From: Fagopyrum homotropicum
Taxonomy: Eukaryota > Streptophyta > Magnoliopsida > Caryophyllales > Polygonaceae
DNA length: 64,000 bases
Direction of reading: 5' to 3'
Assembly (NCBI GenBank): GCA_033239125.1
Contig: BSWB01000001.1
Location: 29,415,501 to 29,479,500 of the forward strand
Made by a program: the position numbers and the translations under genes. Below, piece after piece: positions 31,416 through 41,737 of this stretch. Under the pieces are notes generated by a model that was not told the origin of the DNA, searched no databases, and was given only the letters and a program-made list of their open reading frames with translations. Each line of letters starts with the position of its first letter. Within the stretch, counting starts at the first letter, position 1.

Positions 31416-34400
31416 TACCCCCACAGTCGAAACTAGAGGAGACATTACAGTAAGACTGGATCTAAAATCTAGAAGTAATTGTCGAGGCAACCCTTTTGTA
31501 AAAATATCTGCATATTGAAAAGCCGAAGGTACGTGAAGAACTCGAACGTGACCGCGGACAACTTTGTCGCAAACGAAGTGGATGTCTATCTCAATATGCT
31601 TCGTTCGTTGATGTTGAACGGGGTTGTTGGCAAGATAAGTAGCAGAAATGTTGTCAGTGTAGACAATGGAGGCCTTGCTCAGAGGACAATGTAGCTCAAG
31701 TAAGAGGTTGCGGAGCCAGGAACATTCATAAACGACATTGGCAACTCCTCTATATTCGGCCTCTGCATTGGAACGTGATACTACTGATTGTCATTTGGTA
31801 GACCAAGAGATTAAAGTGTCATTGAAGAAAACACAGTAACCTGAAGTGGAACGTCGTGTATTAAGACATCCGGCCCAATCAGCATTAGTGTATGCAATAA
31901 GATCAGATTTCGGAGATGGAGATATTGTGATACCCATTGATGAAGTGCCATCAATGTAGCGTATGATGCGCTTGAGAGTAGCAAAATGAGACTCCCGCGG
32001 ATCATGCATAAATAGACATATATGTTGGATAGCAAAACTTATGTTAGGTCTAGTAAAGGTAAGATACTGAAGTGCCCCTGCAAGGCTACGATAGAGGGTC
32101 GGATCATTGACAGGGGGTCCGGATGAGGCGCTGAGTCTGACAGTGGGTTCAGCGGGTGTGGTTGCAGGCTTGGAGGCAGTCATCTTGGCTCGTGCAACAA
32201 TCTCCCGAGCATACTTGTCTTGAGACAAAAATAGACGTGTAGGGAGGCACTGAACTGAGATGCCCAAGAAATATGACAAAGGACCTAGATCGGTCATAGC
32301 AAATTCCTTACTAAGATAACCAGTGAGAACATTGCGAAGGGCATCAGATGAGGTAGTTAAGATAATATCATCAACATAGAGTAACAAATAGGCAAGGTGA
32401 GTTCCATTCCGATTGATAAACAAAGAAGAATCACTCTTACTATTGATAAAACCAATGTTGAGCAGATAACCCGCAAATCATTGATACCAAGCCTTGGGTG
32501 CCTGTTTGAGGCCATATAGGGATTTCTTCAATAGGCAGACATGGGAAGGGCGAGTAGAATCAACGAATCCAGGTGGTTGAAAGATGTGTACTGTCTCATG
32601 AAGATGCCCATGGAGAAAGGCATTTTTGACGTCGAGCTGGTGAATAGTCCAAGAGCGAGACACAGCTAGATAAAGAACAGTGCGGATAGTGGCCGGTTTT
32701 ACAACCGGGCTAAGAGTCTCGTCGCAATCAATTCCAACCAGCTGGGAACAACCGTTAGCAACCAAGCGGGCTTTATACCGTTCAAGGGAGCCATCCGACC
32801 TTAATTTATGGCGAAAAATCCACATACATCTGACAATATTAGTCCGAGGAGGACGAGGAACAAGAACCCAAGTACTAGTTCGTATAAGGGCTCGATATTC
32901 GTCGGTCATTGCTGCGGACCATTTTGGATCTTGGAGAACCGATTTATGGGATGTAGGGATAGGAGATAGGTCGGGGGCTATAGTGTTATTAAGGTCAAAA
33001 ATGGTACGAGGTTTGAAGATACCACTAAGAGAACGGGTTGCAGGCCGGTTTATAAGAGGCGGAGGATGGTCGGTGGAATGTGGAATTGAAGGTGTGGGAT
33101 GTGGCAATGGTACTGCTGGTTGGGAAGTAGTAGTGGACTGGGCCGGTGAGGAGGCTGATAAAGGGCCTGGTAACGCAGCAAAAAGGAGTGTGCTAGGTTG
33201 GGAAGTAGCAGCTGCTGGGTTGGGCCGGGAGTGTGCTGGGCTGGGAGGGGATAGTGCAGCAGGAGGGAGAATGGGCTGAGAGCGGGCTGGGCGGGGAACA
33301 GCTGTGCTGGGCCGGGCAAGGACTACAAGAACAAGAGACTGGGTTGGGCTGGAAACAGCTATGCTAGGCCGGGCAAGATCTGTAGGAACAGGGGACGGGG
33401 CTTGGGAAGGCATATCATCCGCTTGAGATTCTAGCTGTTGAGCTGAGTGATACGGGGTTAGGACGGGATCCGAATCCAGTACCGAAGTGGAGGATGGGGT
33501 AGAAGTAGAGAACGGAAAAACCGACTTGTCAAACGTCACATGTCTTGAAATGAAGAATTTATTAGATCTTATGTCAAAACATTTGAAACCCCTATGATGT
33601 TTTAGATAACCTAAAAAGACACAAGGTGTGGATCTAGGTTTGAATTTATGAGAAATGGTGGCGCTTTGATTTGGGTAACAAAGGCACCCAAAAATGCGGA
33701 GATGATTGTAGGATGGTGTTGAGTGATACAACACTTGGGTTGGTGTTTGATTCTTGATTGTGGTGGAGGGAAGTATGTTAAGGAGATAACATGACATATC
33801 TAGGGCATGAGCCCAAAAAGGTATGAGAATGGAGACTTGGAACAAAAGGGAACGCATCATGTTGTTAATGGTTCGAATTACACGTTCGGCTTTCCCATTT
33901 CGTGGGCAGGAGAACCGAAAATTGATGCCGTGAAGAGTGAAGAACGAGTGAAATTGATGATTATTAAACTCACACCCCATGTCACATTGAAAATTTTTAA
34001 TAGGCTTGTTGAACTGTGTTTTGATAAACTGGTGGAATTGCACAAAAAAATCAAAAACTTGAGATTTGAACGTGATTGGAAAAATCCAAAGAAAGTGTGA
34101 GAAATCATCAAGAAATAACAAGTAATATTTGTAACCTTCCCGACTAGGAATCGGGGAGGTCCAAAGATCGTTGTGTATTATATCAAAAGGTGCATTCGTA
34201 CTAGTGACAGAAGGTTCAAATGGGAGCCTATGATGCTTCCCTAGTTGACAAGAATGACAAAGCGTTGGAGAACGCTCTTTATTAAAATGAAGAAACGAAG
34301 ACTTCCTAAGACTATCTATAACTGGCGTGGCTGGGTGACCGAGACGAGCATGCCAGAGACTCGATGACTGAGCTGAAAGAGCATGGGCGGATGTAGAAGA

Positions 34401-34904
34401 TGTGGTAACTGGATAAAGATCCCTAGAGTTATTGCATCTCAGACGGGTTGTTCCCGTCTGTAAATCCTTCACAGAAAAACCAAAAGGGTCAAATTCAACA
34501 CTAGCTTGGTTATCTACGGTGAAACGACGAACGAAAGAGGTTTTTGACAATTTTAGGAGCAAGCAGGATGTTAGATAACTGGAGAGGATGGGTGGGGGTG
34601 CGAATGGTAGCAACTCCAAGACCTGTAGATGGTATCCGCATGCCATTTCCAACAATTAATGAATTTAATGAACCATTATAAGAAATGGACGAGAGGTTAC
34701 CTGACTGTTGGTCATGTGAGATGTAGCGCCCATGTCCATATACCAAAGATTATCTGCGGGATTTAACGTCATCGAAGAAAAAGCCTGATCAATGTTTGTG
34801 GGCTGTGGTGAATCAGTAGTAAAATGAGCCTGGTGCTGTCCGGCGGACTGGGCTGGATGCTGGCCTAAAATTCCAAAAGAAGAAGCCTGCTCGCTGGGAA
34901 ACTA
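31413..34904 (-). pseudogene. Copia pol: protease, integrase, RT, RNase H, broken
   Basis: The protease active site near 34733 reads DMGATSHM where DTGATSHM is expected. A pair of frame changes lies between about 34680 and 34530. The integrase has the His/Cys finger (LWHARLGHP, then CHSCQLGKHH), the catalytic block around FDIIHNDLW and CDMGCEFNN, and Glu in NGKAERVIRT. A Pro/Ser/Ala-rich linker follows at about 33000-33500. RT shows WIFRHKLRSDGSLERYKARL, LDVKNAFLHG and the catalytic YVDDIILT. RNase H includes YTNADWAGC, where the usual Asp of YSDADWAG is Asn, and SNAEAEYR. In-frame TGA codons at about 32478 and 31791 interrupt it. Two TAG codons follow Gag at about 34900. Confidence 0.88.
31416..31432 (-). 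other. Copia polypurine tract
   Basis: On the minus strand CTGTGGGGGTA directly precedes the 3' LTR. This is the expected primer site for plus-strand synthesis. It is also coding, within the last codons of the pol frame. Confidence 0.75.
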
Positions 34905-35819
34905 CTACTGACGGGCCTGCTGAGTGTTGGGCCATTGGGCCTGACCATGAATGGGCCCAATAGAAATGGGTAGCCATTCCGGGGAAGGGTGAAACACAAA
35001 CCTAGTTTGCGGCTGGGTTTGCTGTGTGCCAGCGCCGGAGCGGCCACGCCCACGGTTGCACGACGATCCCTCTGGCGAGTTGGCGGCGGTCTGGCTGGTG
35101 GAGTCAGTCCGGTGCTGAGGTGGCACATTTCCGGTGGAGGTTTGTAGCGCAGTGGAGTCTTTACCGGCATTATTTTGGTTGGCCATCCGATTTTCTTCTA
35201 ATATAAGTTGCGAACGGGCTTTTCAAAAAGTCGACAATGGATCTGATTGCTGAATGTAACAGGCAGTAGCATTGTATTCAGCAGGCAAACTAGAAAGAAG
35301 CTGAAGAACTAACCGATTGTCGGTGATAGGAGACTTGACACCTTTGAGTTGATCCGATAACGCCTTCATGTGTTGACAGTAGGCCGAGACGGAAGAGAAA
35401 GCCGCTAATTTGTAGTTGAAAAACTCATATTCCAGATAGACTGCACGCGTGTGTTTATTGTCTTGAAAAATATCTTGAATGCGTCCCCAGGCCTTGAGAG
35501 CGGTGTCGTCAGGATCGAGGATTTGAAGAAGGATATCTTTAGAGAATGTGTTGTAAATCCATTGGAGAACCGTTGCATCAACTCGATTCAACAGAGCATC
35601 ATCAATATCAGCAGGGCGAGCAACTTTGGCGTCAATGTGATCCAAGACATTATGTGCTTTGGCGGTGACGCGAAAAAGAGTGATCCATGAAGCATATGGT
35701 GTGTCGTGGTCAAGAACAAGAGCAATATTGTTCTTGATATTGGATATACCAAGAGCGGAATGAAACGTTTGTTTCTTCTCCATAGACATAGCAGGTTGGT
35801 GAAAGGAGAAAGATGGCAT
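34905..35819 (-). pseudogene. Copia Gag (UBN2-type), one internal stop
   Basis: The capsid-type protein packages the element RNA. I chose the ATG at 35819 (MPSFSFHQPAMSM). The frame shows the plant copia UBN2-like order: LVLDHDTPYASWITLFRVTA, then LQWIYNTFSKDILLQIL, AWGRIQDIFQDNKHTRAVYL and LKGVKSPITDNRLVLQLLSS. A TGA at about 35223 breaks it. The same frame continues through a Gln/Arg/Gly-rich tail (RGRGRSGAG) to paired TAG codons. No CCHC zinc knuckle was seen. Confidence 0.85.
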
Positions 35820-35897
35820 CGGCGTCACTAGGGCAGGAGCCGGCGGGAAAGGGAAGAGATGAAGCGGAAGCGTAAAAAATATTATGGATCGGAAGAG

Positions 35898-35907
35898 TCT
35901 GATACCA
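35898..35907 (-). other. Copia primer-binding site
   Basis: TGGTATCAGA on the minus strand follows the 5' LTR without a gap. It is complementary to the 3' end of initiator tRNA-Met, the usual Ty1/copia primer. Confidence 0.85.
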
Positions 35908-36030
35908 TGTGAGAGATTGAGAAAATCTCCCTTAGGGTTTCCGTCATCAGACGGCTCATATTAATAATAATCTGACTTTACATAATTACAATAGGCAGCC
36001 CTCTATTTACAGTAATTATATATTCTATCA
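35908..36030 (-). repeat. Copia 5' LTR
   Basis: The 123-bp repeat pairs with 31293-31415, starts TGTGAGAGATTG and ends TATTCTATCA. It is followed by the ATTAT target duplication. Confidence 0.93.
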
Positions 36031-36035
36031 ATTAT

Positions 36036-37800
36036 AAATGACACAAAATACTCTTATTATAAAAGGGCGTTAAATATACGGTGTCGAAACTACTAATGTA
36101 TAACTGATGTGCACTAATACTGCGTATTAGAGTGGTTTAACACATCAATTTTCGCTTTAATTTTACATTTTTAGTGAAAGCATTATATTATATTAATTAT
36201 ACACACAATGTCAAAAAGTTATATTTTTAATTGACTTATACATAACGTCAAAATTTTATATTTTAATGGAATTATACATAAAATCAAATGAAATTATAAA
36301 TTGAATTATAGATAATGGTAAAGGAAATACAAAACATCAAAAAAGTCTAGCACAGAAGAAACCCTGATTGTGAGATCCGGACCTGTCAAGGAGCAACATG
36401 TACTGCATCAAGGTTAGAAATTTCATTTTGATTTTATGGGCCAAAAGATAATGAACACATAGCCGGGTATCTTATACAGTTACAAGAGGATGACGATCGA
36501 TCGGTGGAATCTAGATGGTAGATCTGGAAGCATAAATGGGTGACCCAGGTCACAAAACCATGACATGTAGTCATCCGATATATACCATGGAACTGTAGCC
36601 GGAATCACCCTACTAACGAAACCATGCTCGTGTCCTGGTGCCTAGTCGTCCTTATGTCACGGTCATGATGGAACCGGATCTTATACTACTGACCGCCACC
36701 AAATGGAGGAGTCTATGAATCCAAATTGTCAAAGAACCCTCTACAACATGTAGGGATTAACAATATCGGACATTTGGATCATGCCTCTATATCTAGACAC
36801 TTTGAACTCGCCCTCAAAGCCCCACTGACGGTCCTCGCGTGACATAAACTTGACGTCTTCAACTCTCATCTGATCGATTTGTACACGGATAAACCTTAAC
36901 CTCTTTGTGATAAATGTTGGTTTCTTCGGGATAGCTAGTCTCGAAGCCCAAAGAATTGATCCATGTGAATTGGGATACTCCGTCGCTACACACCCTAATG
37001 ATGGAAAAGATGCATAGATCAAGTACTATATTTATGAAACTGATACATGACATTATTTGTAAATAGATGATACTGAAACATAAAAGTATGAAATCAAACC
37101 TACAATAGAGTTGTGCAACTATCAATAGTCTTCACACTACGCATTTCTGAGCATCTTGTTCAAATATTTTTAATATGATGTAATGATTACTAAAACGTAA
37201 GAAGATCAAACTTAGTATAGAAAATAAACCGTATAGATAAATTTAATATGTCGGTGCCCCATGCATAAGACCTTTGTCCTCTCATGATCTCGAACCAAGT
37301 CGATGAAGTAAAAACAATACGGTCATCTCATTCATAGAAGGTAAAAACTATGTGCCTTAACCTCGGATAGGACACTCTAGTACCGAAGGTAGGGTGAGTG
37401 GCATCTCTAGTGTATCTTCATCGACTTTGAGGCTCAAGATGATGATGACAACATCATGTAGTGTACCGGTCATTTCATTCATGGAAGATAAAAACTACTA
37501 GTCTTTGGATTGCATCTCTCTACAAAATCATGAATCAAGGAGTGATCAACGCCTTGGAATGATGCATCGCTTATATTAGTGAGTCCACTTTGCTTGGCAA
37601 GGTCATACCATGATAGGGGTCATCTATTTCTCATGGTCACTTGCCCGGATCCTTGAGCTACATTAGTTGTATAAGGATCTTTATGGTTTACTTGACGTCC
37701 TTTAAAAATAAATTCTAAGTCAACTAATTTGCATGTTGATGAGCTCGTTTTTTTTCTCTTCAGTTATTCAGGGGATCGATAGTTTTTGACTCTCTATATT
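36036..37800. other. Intergenic stretch of unknown origin
   Basis: No gene could be assigned. Two overlapping minus-strand frames (36741-37022 and 36859-37125) together read like a decayed coding exon (for example SQFTWINSLGFETSYPEET), but no family was recognised. The phrase ATTCAT(A/G)GAAG(G/A)TAAAAACTA occurs near 37333 and 37480, pointing to an old internal duplication. Confidence 0.35.
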
Positions 37801-37814
37801 GCTAGTTTTAGGGC

Positions 37815-38710
37815 TTGGAATACATAGAGTCGTCAATATGTACAAGCAGTTCCTATGAGCAAGGCCACGAGTTACATGTGACAAGATATGCAAGCCAAAG
37901 AAAGAAGGAGGACTTGGCCTCCTTGAGTTATGAGCATGGAATGAAACCTTCATGTGTAAGAATTATTTCCATATTCATGAGAGGCGTGAGAGTTTGTGGG
38001 TCAAGTGAGTTCATCATAAATACTTGCAACTAGTGAACCCAAGCGAGTGATAGCCACATAGACGTGACTCTCCTTTGATCAAAACCATTCTTGCTGGGAG
38101 AAACAAGATGGTGAGCATGGGCCAAGGCCGGTAGGATAACACGAGGAACATATGTCAAGGTAGGAAGTTCAAAGTTACAAAGGTATACAACTTGATTCAT
38201 AGACAAGGAGAGCTTGTCACTTGGCATTGAGTTATATGAGATGAAAGACATACACCTAGGCATGCTTTTATTGCTTGAATAACTGCTTTGAGGCGTCTTT
38301 CAACAAACGATTAGACTGCTTTCTTGGAGATAGACACAGCGTTTCACTTGTGCCAACGAGAGGAGGAGTCCCATGAACACCTTTTCTTTAGGTGTCGCTA
38401 TTCAAGGAGCATATTACGAGAGGTAAGCAGTATTTTTGGCATGGCTAGCGGTCTCGGTTCCTTGGAGATAACCCTACGATGGCTACGTAAGGGGACAAGG
38501 CGAAGAGGTAGAAAGACAAGTGCCATGTCCTTTGCTTTTGTTGCCATAATTTACTACATATGCCATGCCCAAAATAGCCTCATTTTTTAGGGGAACCGGC
38601 TGCCAAAGTATGTAGTAATAAGACTCATCAGGACACACGTTTTTAGGCTCATGCATGAGCCATATCCAACGAGCATTGACGAGAGAGTTATTGAAATGTA
38701 AGTTAGCATA
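37815..38710 (+). pseudogene. LINE fragment: end of RT and zinc-binding domain
   Basis: Across several frames the translation follows the C-terminal part of a plant LINE ORF2. First comes a KKEGGLGL-type block near 37900, then a stretch equivalent to PRHAFIAWITALRR...TKDRLLSW near 38255-38335. The RVT zinc-binding block HLCQREEESHEHLFFRC lies at 38345-38395, followed by RLIRTHVFRLMHEPYP. Many frameshifts and stops are present. The 3' boundary and poly(A) are not clear; T-rich sequence to about 38870 may be its 3' UTR. Confidence 0.65.
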
Positions 38711-40010
38711 GCCACATTTTATTTTGTTTTATGGTTTTTCATGCATGTTATGTTGGTTTGGCATGCCACGTTGTGTGAGGTCGGGTTGCTTTTCTGCTTT
38801 GTTGTTGTTTTGGTTTTTGGAATGTTGGATTGTTGTTTTGTAGCCGAATACCATGTCACTTGACATGATATATGCATCTTTTCTCTTCTTGTATGAATTA
38901 ACCAACAACTTGGGGATGGCTCGGAATAGTAATGTCCGAGTGGCCGAGAGGCCTGCACCATTGTATGTATATGAACAGGTCCTTGTGTATGTCTCGGCTC
39001 GACAACAGGTAGGTCGATCGCCCCATCGGGCCTAGGCGGTAGGTTGTCTCAGCAATGCATATCCTCCAATCTTTGATACGGGTATTTTTTTACAATTACA
39101 ATTACACATTCAAATTAATAATATTTGTTAATTATGTTTAATAACTATATTTATTATTTTTATTTAATGTAGTTTAATTTAATAATTACATTCAACAACT
39201 TTACATAATAATAATGTATATTAGTTATGTTTAATAATTAGGTTTAATATTGTTATTTTATTTTTTAACACTGGAGCTTTACGCGTAGTTTCAATGTTCA
39301 TCAGGTTTCGCCTCCTTCAACCTCTCGACAAATGCTATTATTGGACCTCGGAGAAACTAGTTTCTTTAATTTTCAATCCTGATCGCTTCAATTCAAACAT
39401 AGCTAAGCTACACTAATCAAATACAACCTATACTACTCAAATCTAACATAAATACAAACACATTTCAATGATAATCAAACCCGAAACAAGAGAACAAAAC
39501 TCGTAAAAATGTATCCCTCCCGTCAATTTCTTGTGTTTTTTTAATGGACATCCACCTCGGGGTCCATGTCGCTTGTCAACACCATCCATGTAGTGATTTT
39601 TTGGATTTGGGTAAAAAATAGTTCAAAAACCTCTATATTCGGTGTGTTCGTGTTTGCGGATGGCGCAACGGTGACGGCGTAAGCATCCACTAATACGTTT
39701 GTTAGGAAAACTCATGACACGCAGTAGTACGCGTCGACAGACATAGTCTCAGTGTGCGTTAGTTATATATTAGTAATTTCGATGTCGTGCATCTATCAAT
39801 CTAGTTTTAAAATAAAAAAAATATTGATTCGACCAATTTGCAAAACAAAATAACTCCTATTTATGAGAGCATACATTTTTAGCGAAAATGATAATAAACA
39901 TTTTTCAATTTGATAAAAAGGATTTTTATAACATGATTTCATTTAATGCAAAATTGAAAATATCAAGAAATAGTGTGATTTTGACCGAAAAGTGTAAGTA
40001 TAAATTATAC
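38711..40010. other. Intergenic DNA upstream of the PRE-like gene
   Basis: No coding sequence is supported. The first 300 bp may belong to the 3' UTR of the preceding LINE fragment. From about 39080 to 39270 the DNA is strongly AT-rich with ATTTAATAATTA-like runs. The remainder could contain distal promoter sequence of the downstream gene, but I saw no defined motif. Confidence 0.4.
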
Positions 40011-40180
40011 ATGTGACAAGTATATATAGAGAAAGTCTAGTATAAAACAAGGGTTAGCCCACCGCATTTCTCCCATGCACGTTGTCTCCTTGTAACACTC
40101 CAACACTCTTCTGCATCTCTTTCAACTTCCCATCTCGTGGCTTGCCTTATCTTTGTGTCCACACCTTGTCTCTCCGCTTC

Positions 40181-40266
40181 ACTTATAAAATCCCCCAAAC
40201 CCACATCGCATTCTCCTCATCACTCACTCAATTCCAAACTCTAAAGATTCACACTACTAACCAATA
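40181..40266 (+). promoter_or_regulatory. Core promoter and 5' leader of the PRE-like gene
   Basis: A TATA box (TTATAAAATCC, 40183-40193) lies about 80 bp before the start codon. It leads to a C/A-rich leader typical of plant 5' UTRs, ending ACCAATAATGTC. A second TATA-like TATATATAGA near 40022 could serve a longer leader. Confidence 0.6.
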
Positions 40267-41164
40267 ATGTCGAGCAGAAGATCCCGATCCAGACAGCAGT
40301 CCTCAGGTGTTTCCGGAATCACCGATGATCAGATCGCCTCCCTCGTCTCCAAGCTTCACCAGCTCGTCCCTGAGCTCCGAAGGCGGAGGAACTCTGACAA
40401 GGTACCTGTAACTTTTTTTTTTTTTAATTAGTCTTACTAGCTAAGCGTTTAGTCCGTCACATCCACTATTCAGTCCGGTGTCTAGGTGTCAACGCTTCAT
40501 GCATAGAAATTGACAAGTCCAAATCCGACATATCTATCGCGGAGCTAATTCTGCAGCCGATCACTTGGCTTCAATTGCTTCAGATTATCCCCTAGGTTTT
40601 CTTACACTTCGTCATGCACCCTCTTCTATTAAACTGTTGTTGAAAAACGATGTACAGAAATAGCTACCCAAAGGCTTATTAGTTGTTAGCTCGGTTTCTG
40701 TTTACTAATAAATATACCGGCGGCATCTAATGCCCACGTATTCCTTACCAAAAAAATAAAAAAATAAATAGAATTTACAAGATACATAATAATTACAAGA
40801 ATACCCTTGCGTAACCAAGACTAACATAATATACGGACTAACAAAATGGTGTATGTACGATAAGTCACATGATCCACCATTATAATACTACATGCATTAT
40901 ATATATATATATATATATATATATTCTTAGTTGACTTTCTCAGCCTGCAACTAGCTACAGCAATTGCTGGACTTTGAAATACACAGTATGAATCGTATTA
41001 TATGAATGTAGGCATCGGCGAACCGAGTGTTACAAGAAACGTGCAATTACATAAGGAGTTTACACAGGGAGGTAGACGACCTGAGTGACCGTCTTTCCCA
41101 GCTTCTCGATGCAACCGACGACGATACTGCCGAAGCCTCTGTCATTCGCAGCTTACTGCAATAG
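40267..41164 (+). CDS. PRE/ILI-type atypical HLH protein (two exons, 95 residues)
   Basis: Small non-DNA-binding helix-loop-helix proteins of this family (PACLOBUTRAZOL RESISTANCE in Arabidopsis, ILI1 in rice) act in the nucleus. They dimerise with inhibitory bHLH proteins and so promote cell elongation downstream of brassinosteroid and gibberellin. Exon 1 (40267-40401) encodes MSSRRSRSRQ, then helix 1 ITDDQIASLVSKLHQLVPE. The intron runs 40402-41011 (GTACCT...GTAG). Exon 2 (41012-41164) encodes SANRVLQETCNYIRSLHREV, DDLSDRLSQLL and ends VIRSLLQ. The phase-0 junction after SDK, the 95-residue length and the missing basic-region DNA-contact residues all fit the family. No lesion is visible, and it is the only clearly intact host gene here. 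Assignment to a particular PRE paralogue is not possible by eye. Confidence 0.95.
40430..40760 (+). mobile_element. LINE 3' fragment in the PRE-like intron
   Basis: A frame reads HIYRGANSAADHLASIASDY, matching the end of the RNase H-like domain carried by some plant LINE ORF2s (HVYREANxxADxLA...). It continues through HAPSSIKLLLKNDVQ to a stop, then a 3' UTR and an A-rich tail at about 40750-40770. The 5' end is truncated, as usual for LINE copies. The element is sense to the gene and confined to the intron. Confidence 0.7.
40896..40924. repeat. (AT)n microsatellite in the PRE-like intron
   Basis: About 13-14 uninterrupted AT dinucleotides occur in the second half of the intron, some 90 bp before the splice acceptor. 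Confidence 0.9.
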
Positions 41165-41616
41165 TTCCTTTATGTATGACTGCATTGTATTGTAGTTTCA
41201 TGCAAATTCTAGAGCTAAGACAATCCATATAGATTGTATTAGCTACATCTACTGTACGTAATCGAAGCTAGCGGGTGTAACAGCGTCTACTTTGAGTATC
41301 TTTTCATCTTTTTATTATTGAATTACCAGTTGGCTCGTAATCCTTGTTATTTTAATTTGATTAGTAAGTGCAGATGAATGATGAGTTGTCCGATTAGCAG
41401 CAATGGACTATACTATGTTGATTGTATGCATATTTGGAGGTATATATTATCTGAGGTTGAAGGGTGTGTTTGGTTGGAGATTAAAGGAGATTTATTTAGA
41501 TTAAAATTTAGGAGATTTAATGTGTGCAAGTGTTTGGACGAAGATGAAGATTATTGGAAAAATTATAGAAGGCATTAATTGAGATCAAAAATAGCCAAAA
41601 ATAACCTTATATTACC
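41165..41616. other. 3' flank of the PRE-like gene
   Basis: The first 200 bp probably hold the 3' UTR. From about 41459 the sequence GGGTGTGTTTGGTTGGAG and AGATTAAAGGAGATTTATTT resembles a MITE end. The LINE pair inserted about 160 bp further on, in similar sequence. Confidence 0.4.
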
Positions 41617-41737
41617 AAGTTTAAAGGAGATTTTTTTTTTAAATTTTAATATATTAGAAAAAGGAGGAATATACAAGGGTCATCTTGACCAAGAGAGCAG
41701 ATACAAAAAAGAGGAGAGGAGGAGAAGAGAGGGAAAG

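Larger units (their letters stand above)
31293..36030 (-). mobile_element. Complete Ty1/copia element with 123-bp LTRs, inactivated
   Basis: The LTRs at 31293-31415 (3') and 35908-36030 (5') have TG...CA ends. A perfect 5-bp target duplication ATTAT lies at 31288-31292 and 36031-36035. The primer-binding site (TGGTATCAGA, initiator-Met type) abuts the 5' LTR and a G-rich polypurine tract abuts the 3' LTR. One long gag-pol frame fits the whole interior, with order Gag, protease, integrase, RT, RNase H as in Ty1/copia. The two LTRs differ at eight positions by my reading, all transitions. The short LTRs and Gag type fit the Ale/Retrofit-like group, but this was not tested. Confidence 0.92.

Noticed and set aside
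32680..33279. 199-codon plus-strand frame
   Set aside because: It is the antisense shadow of the Pro/Ser-rich linker and RT of the minus-strand copia pol.
41459..41616. Possible MITE starting GGGTGTGTTTGGTT
   Set aside because: The start resembles known MITE ends, but no inverted end or target duplication was found on the far side of the LINE nest.
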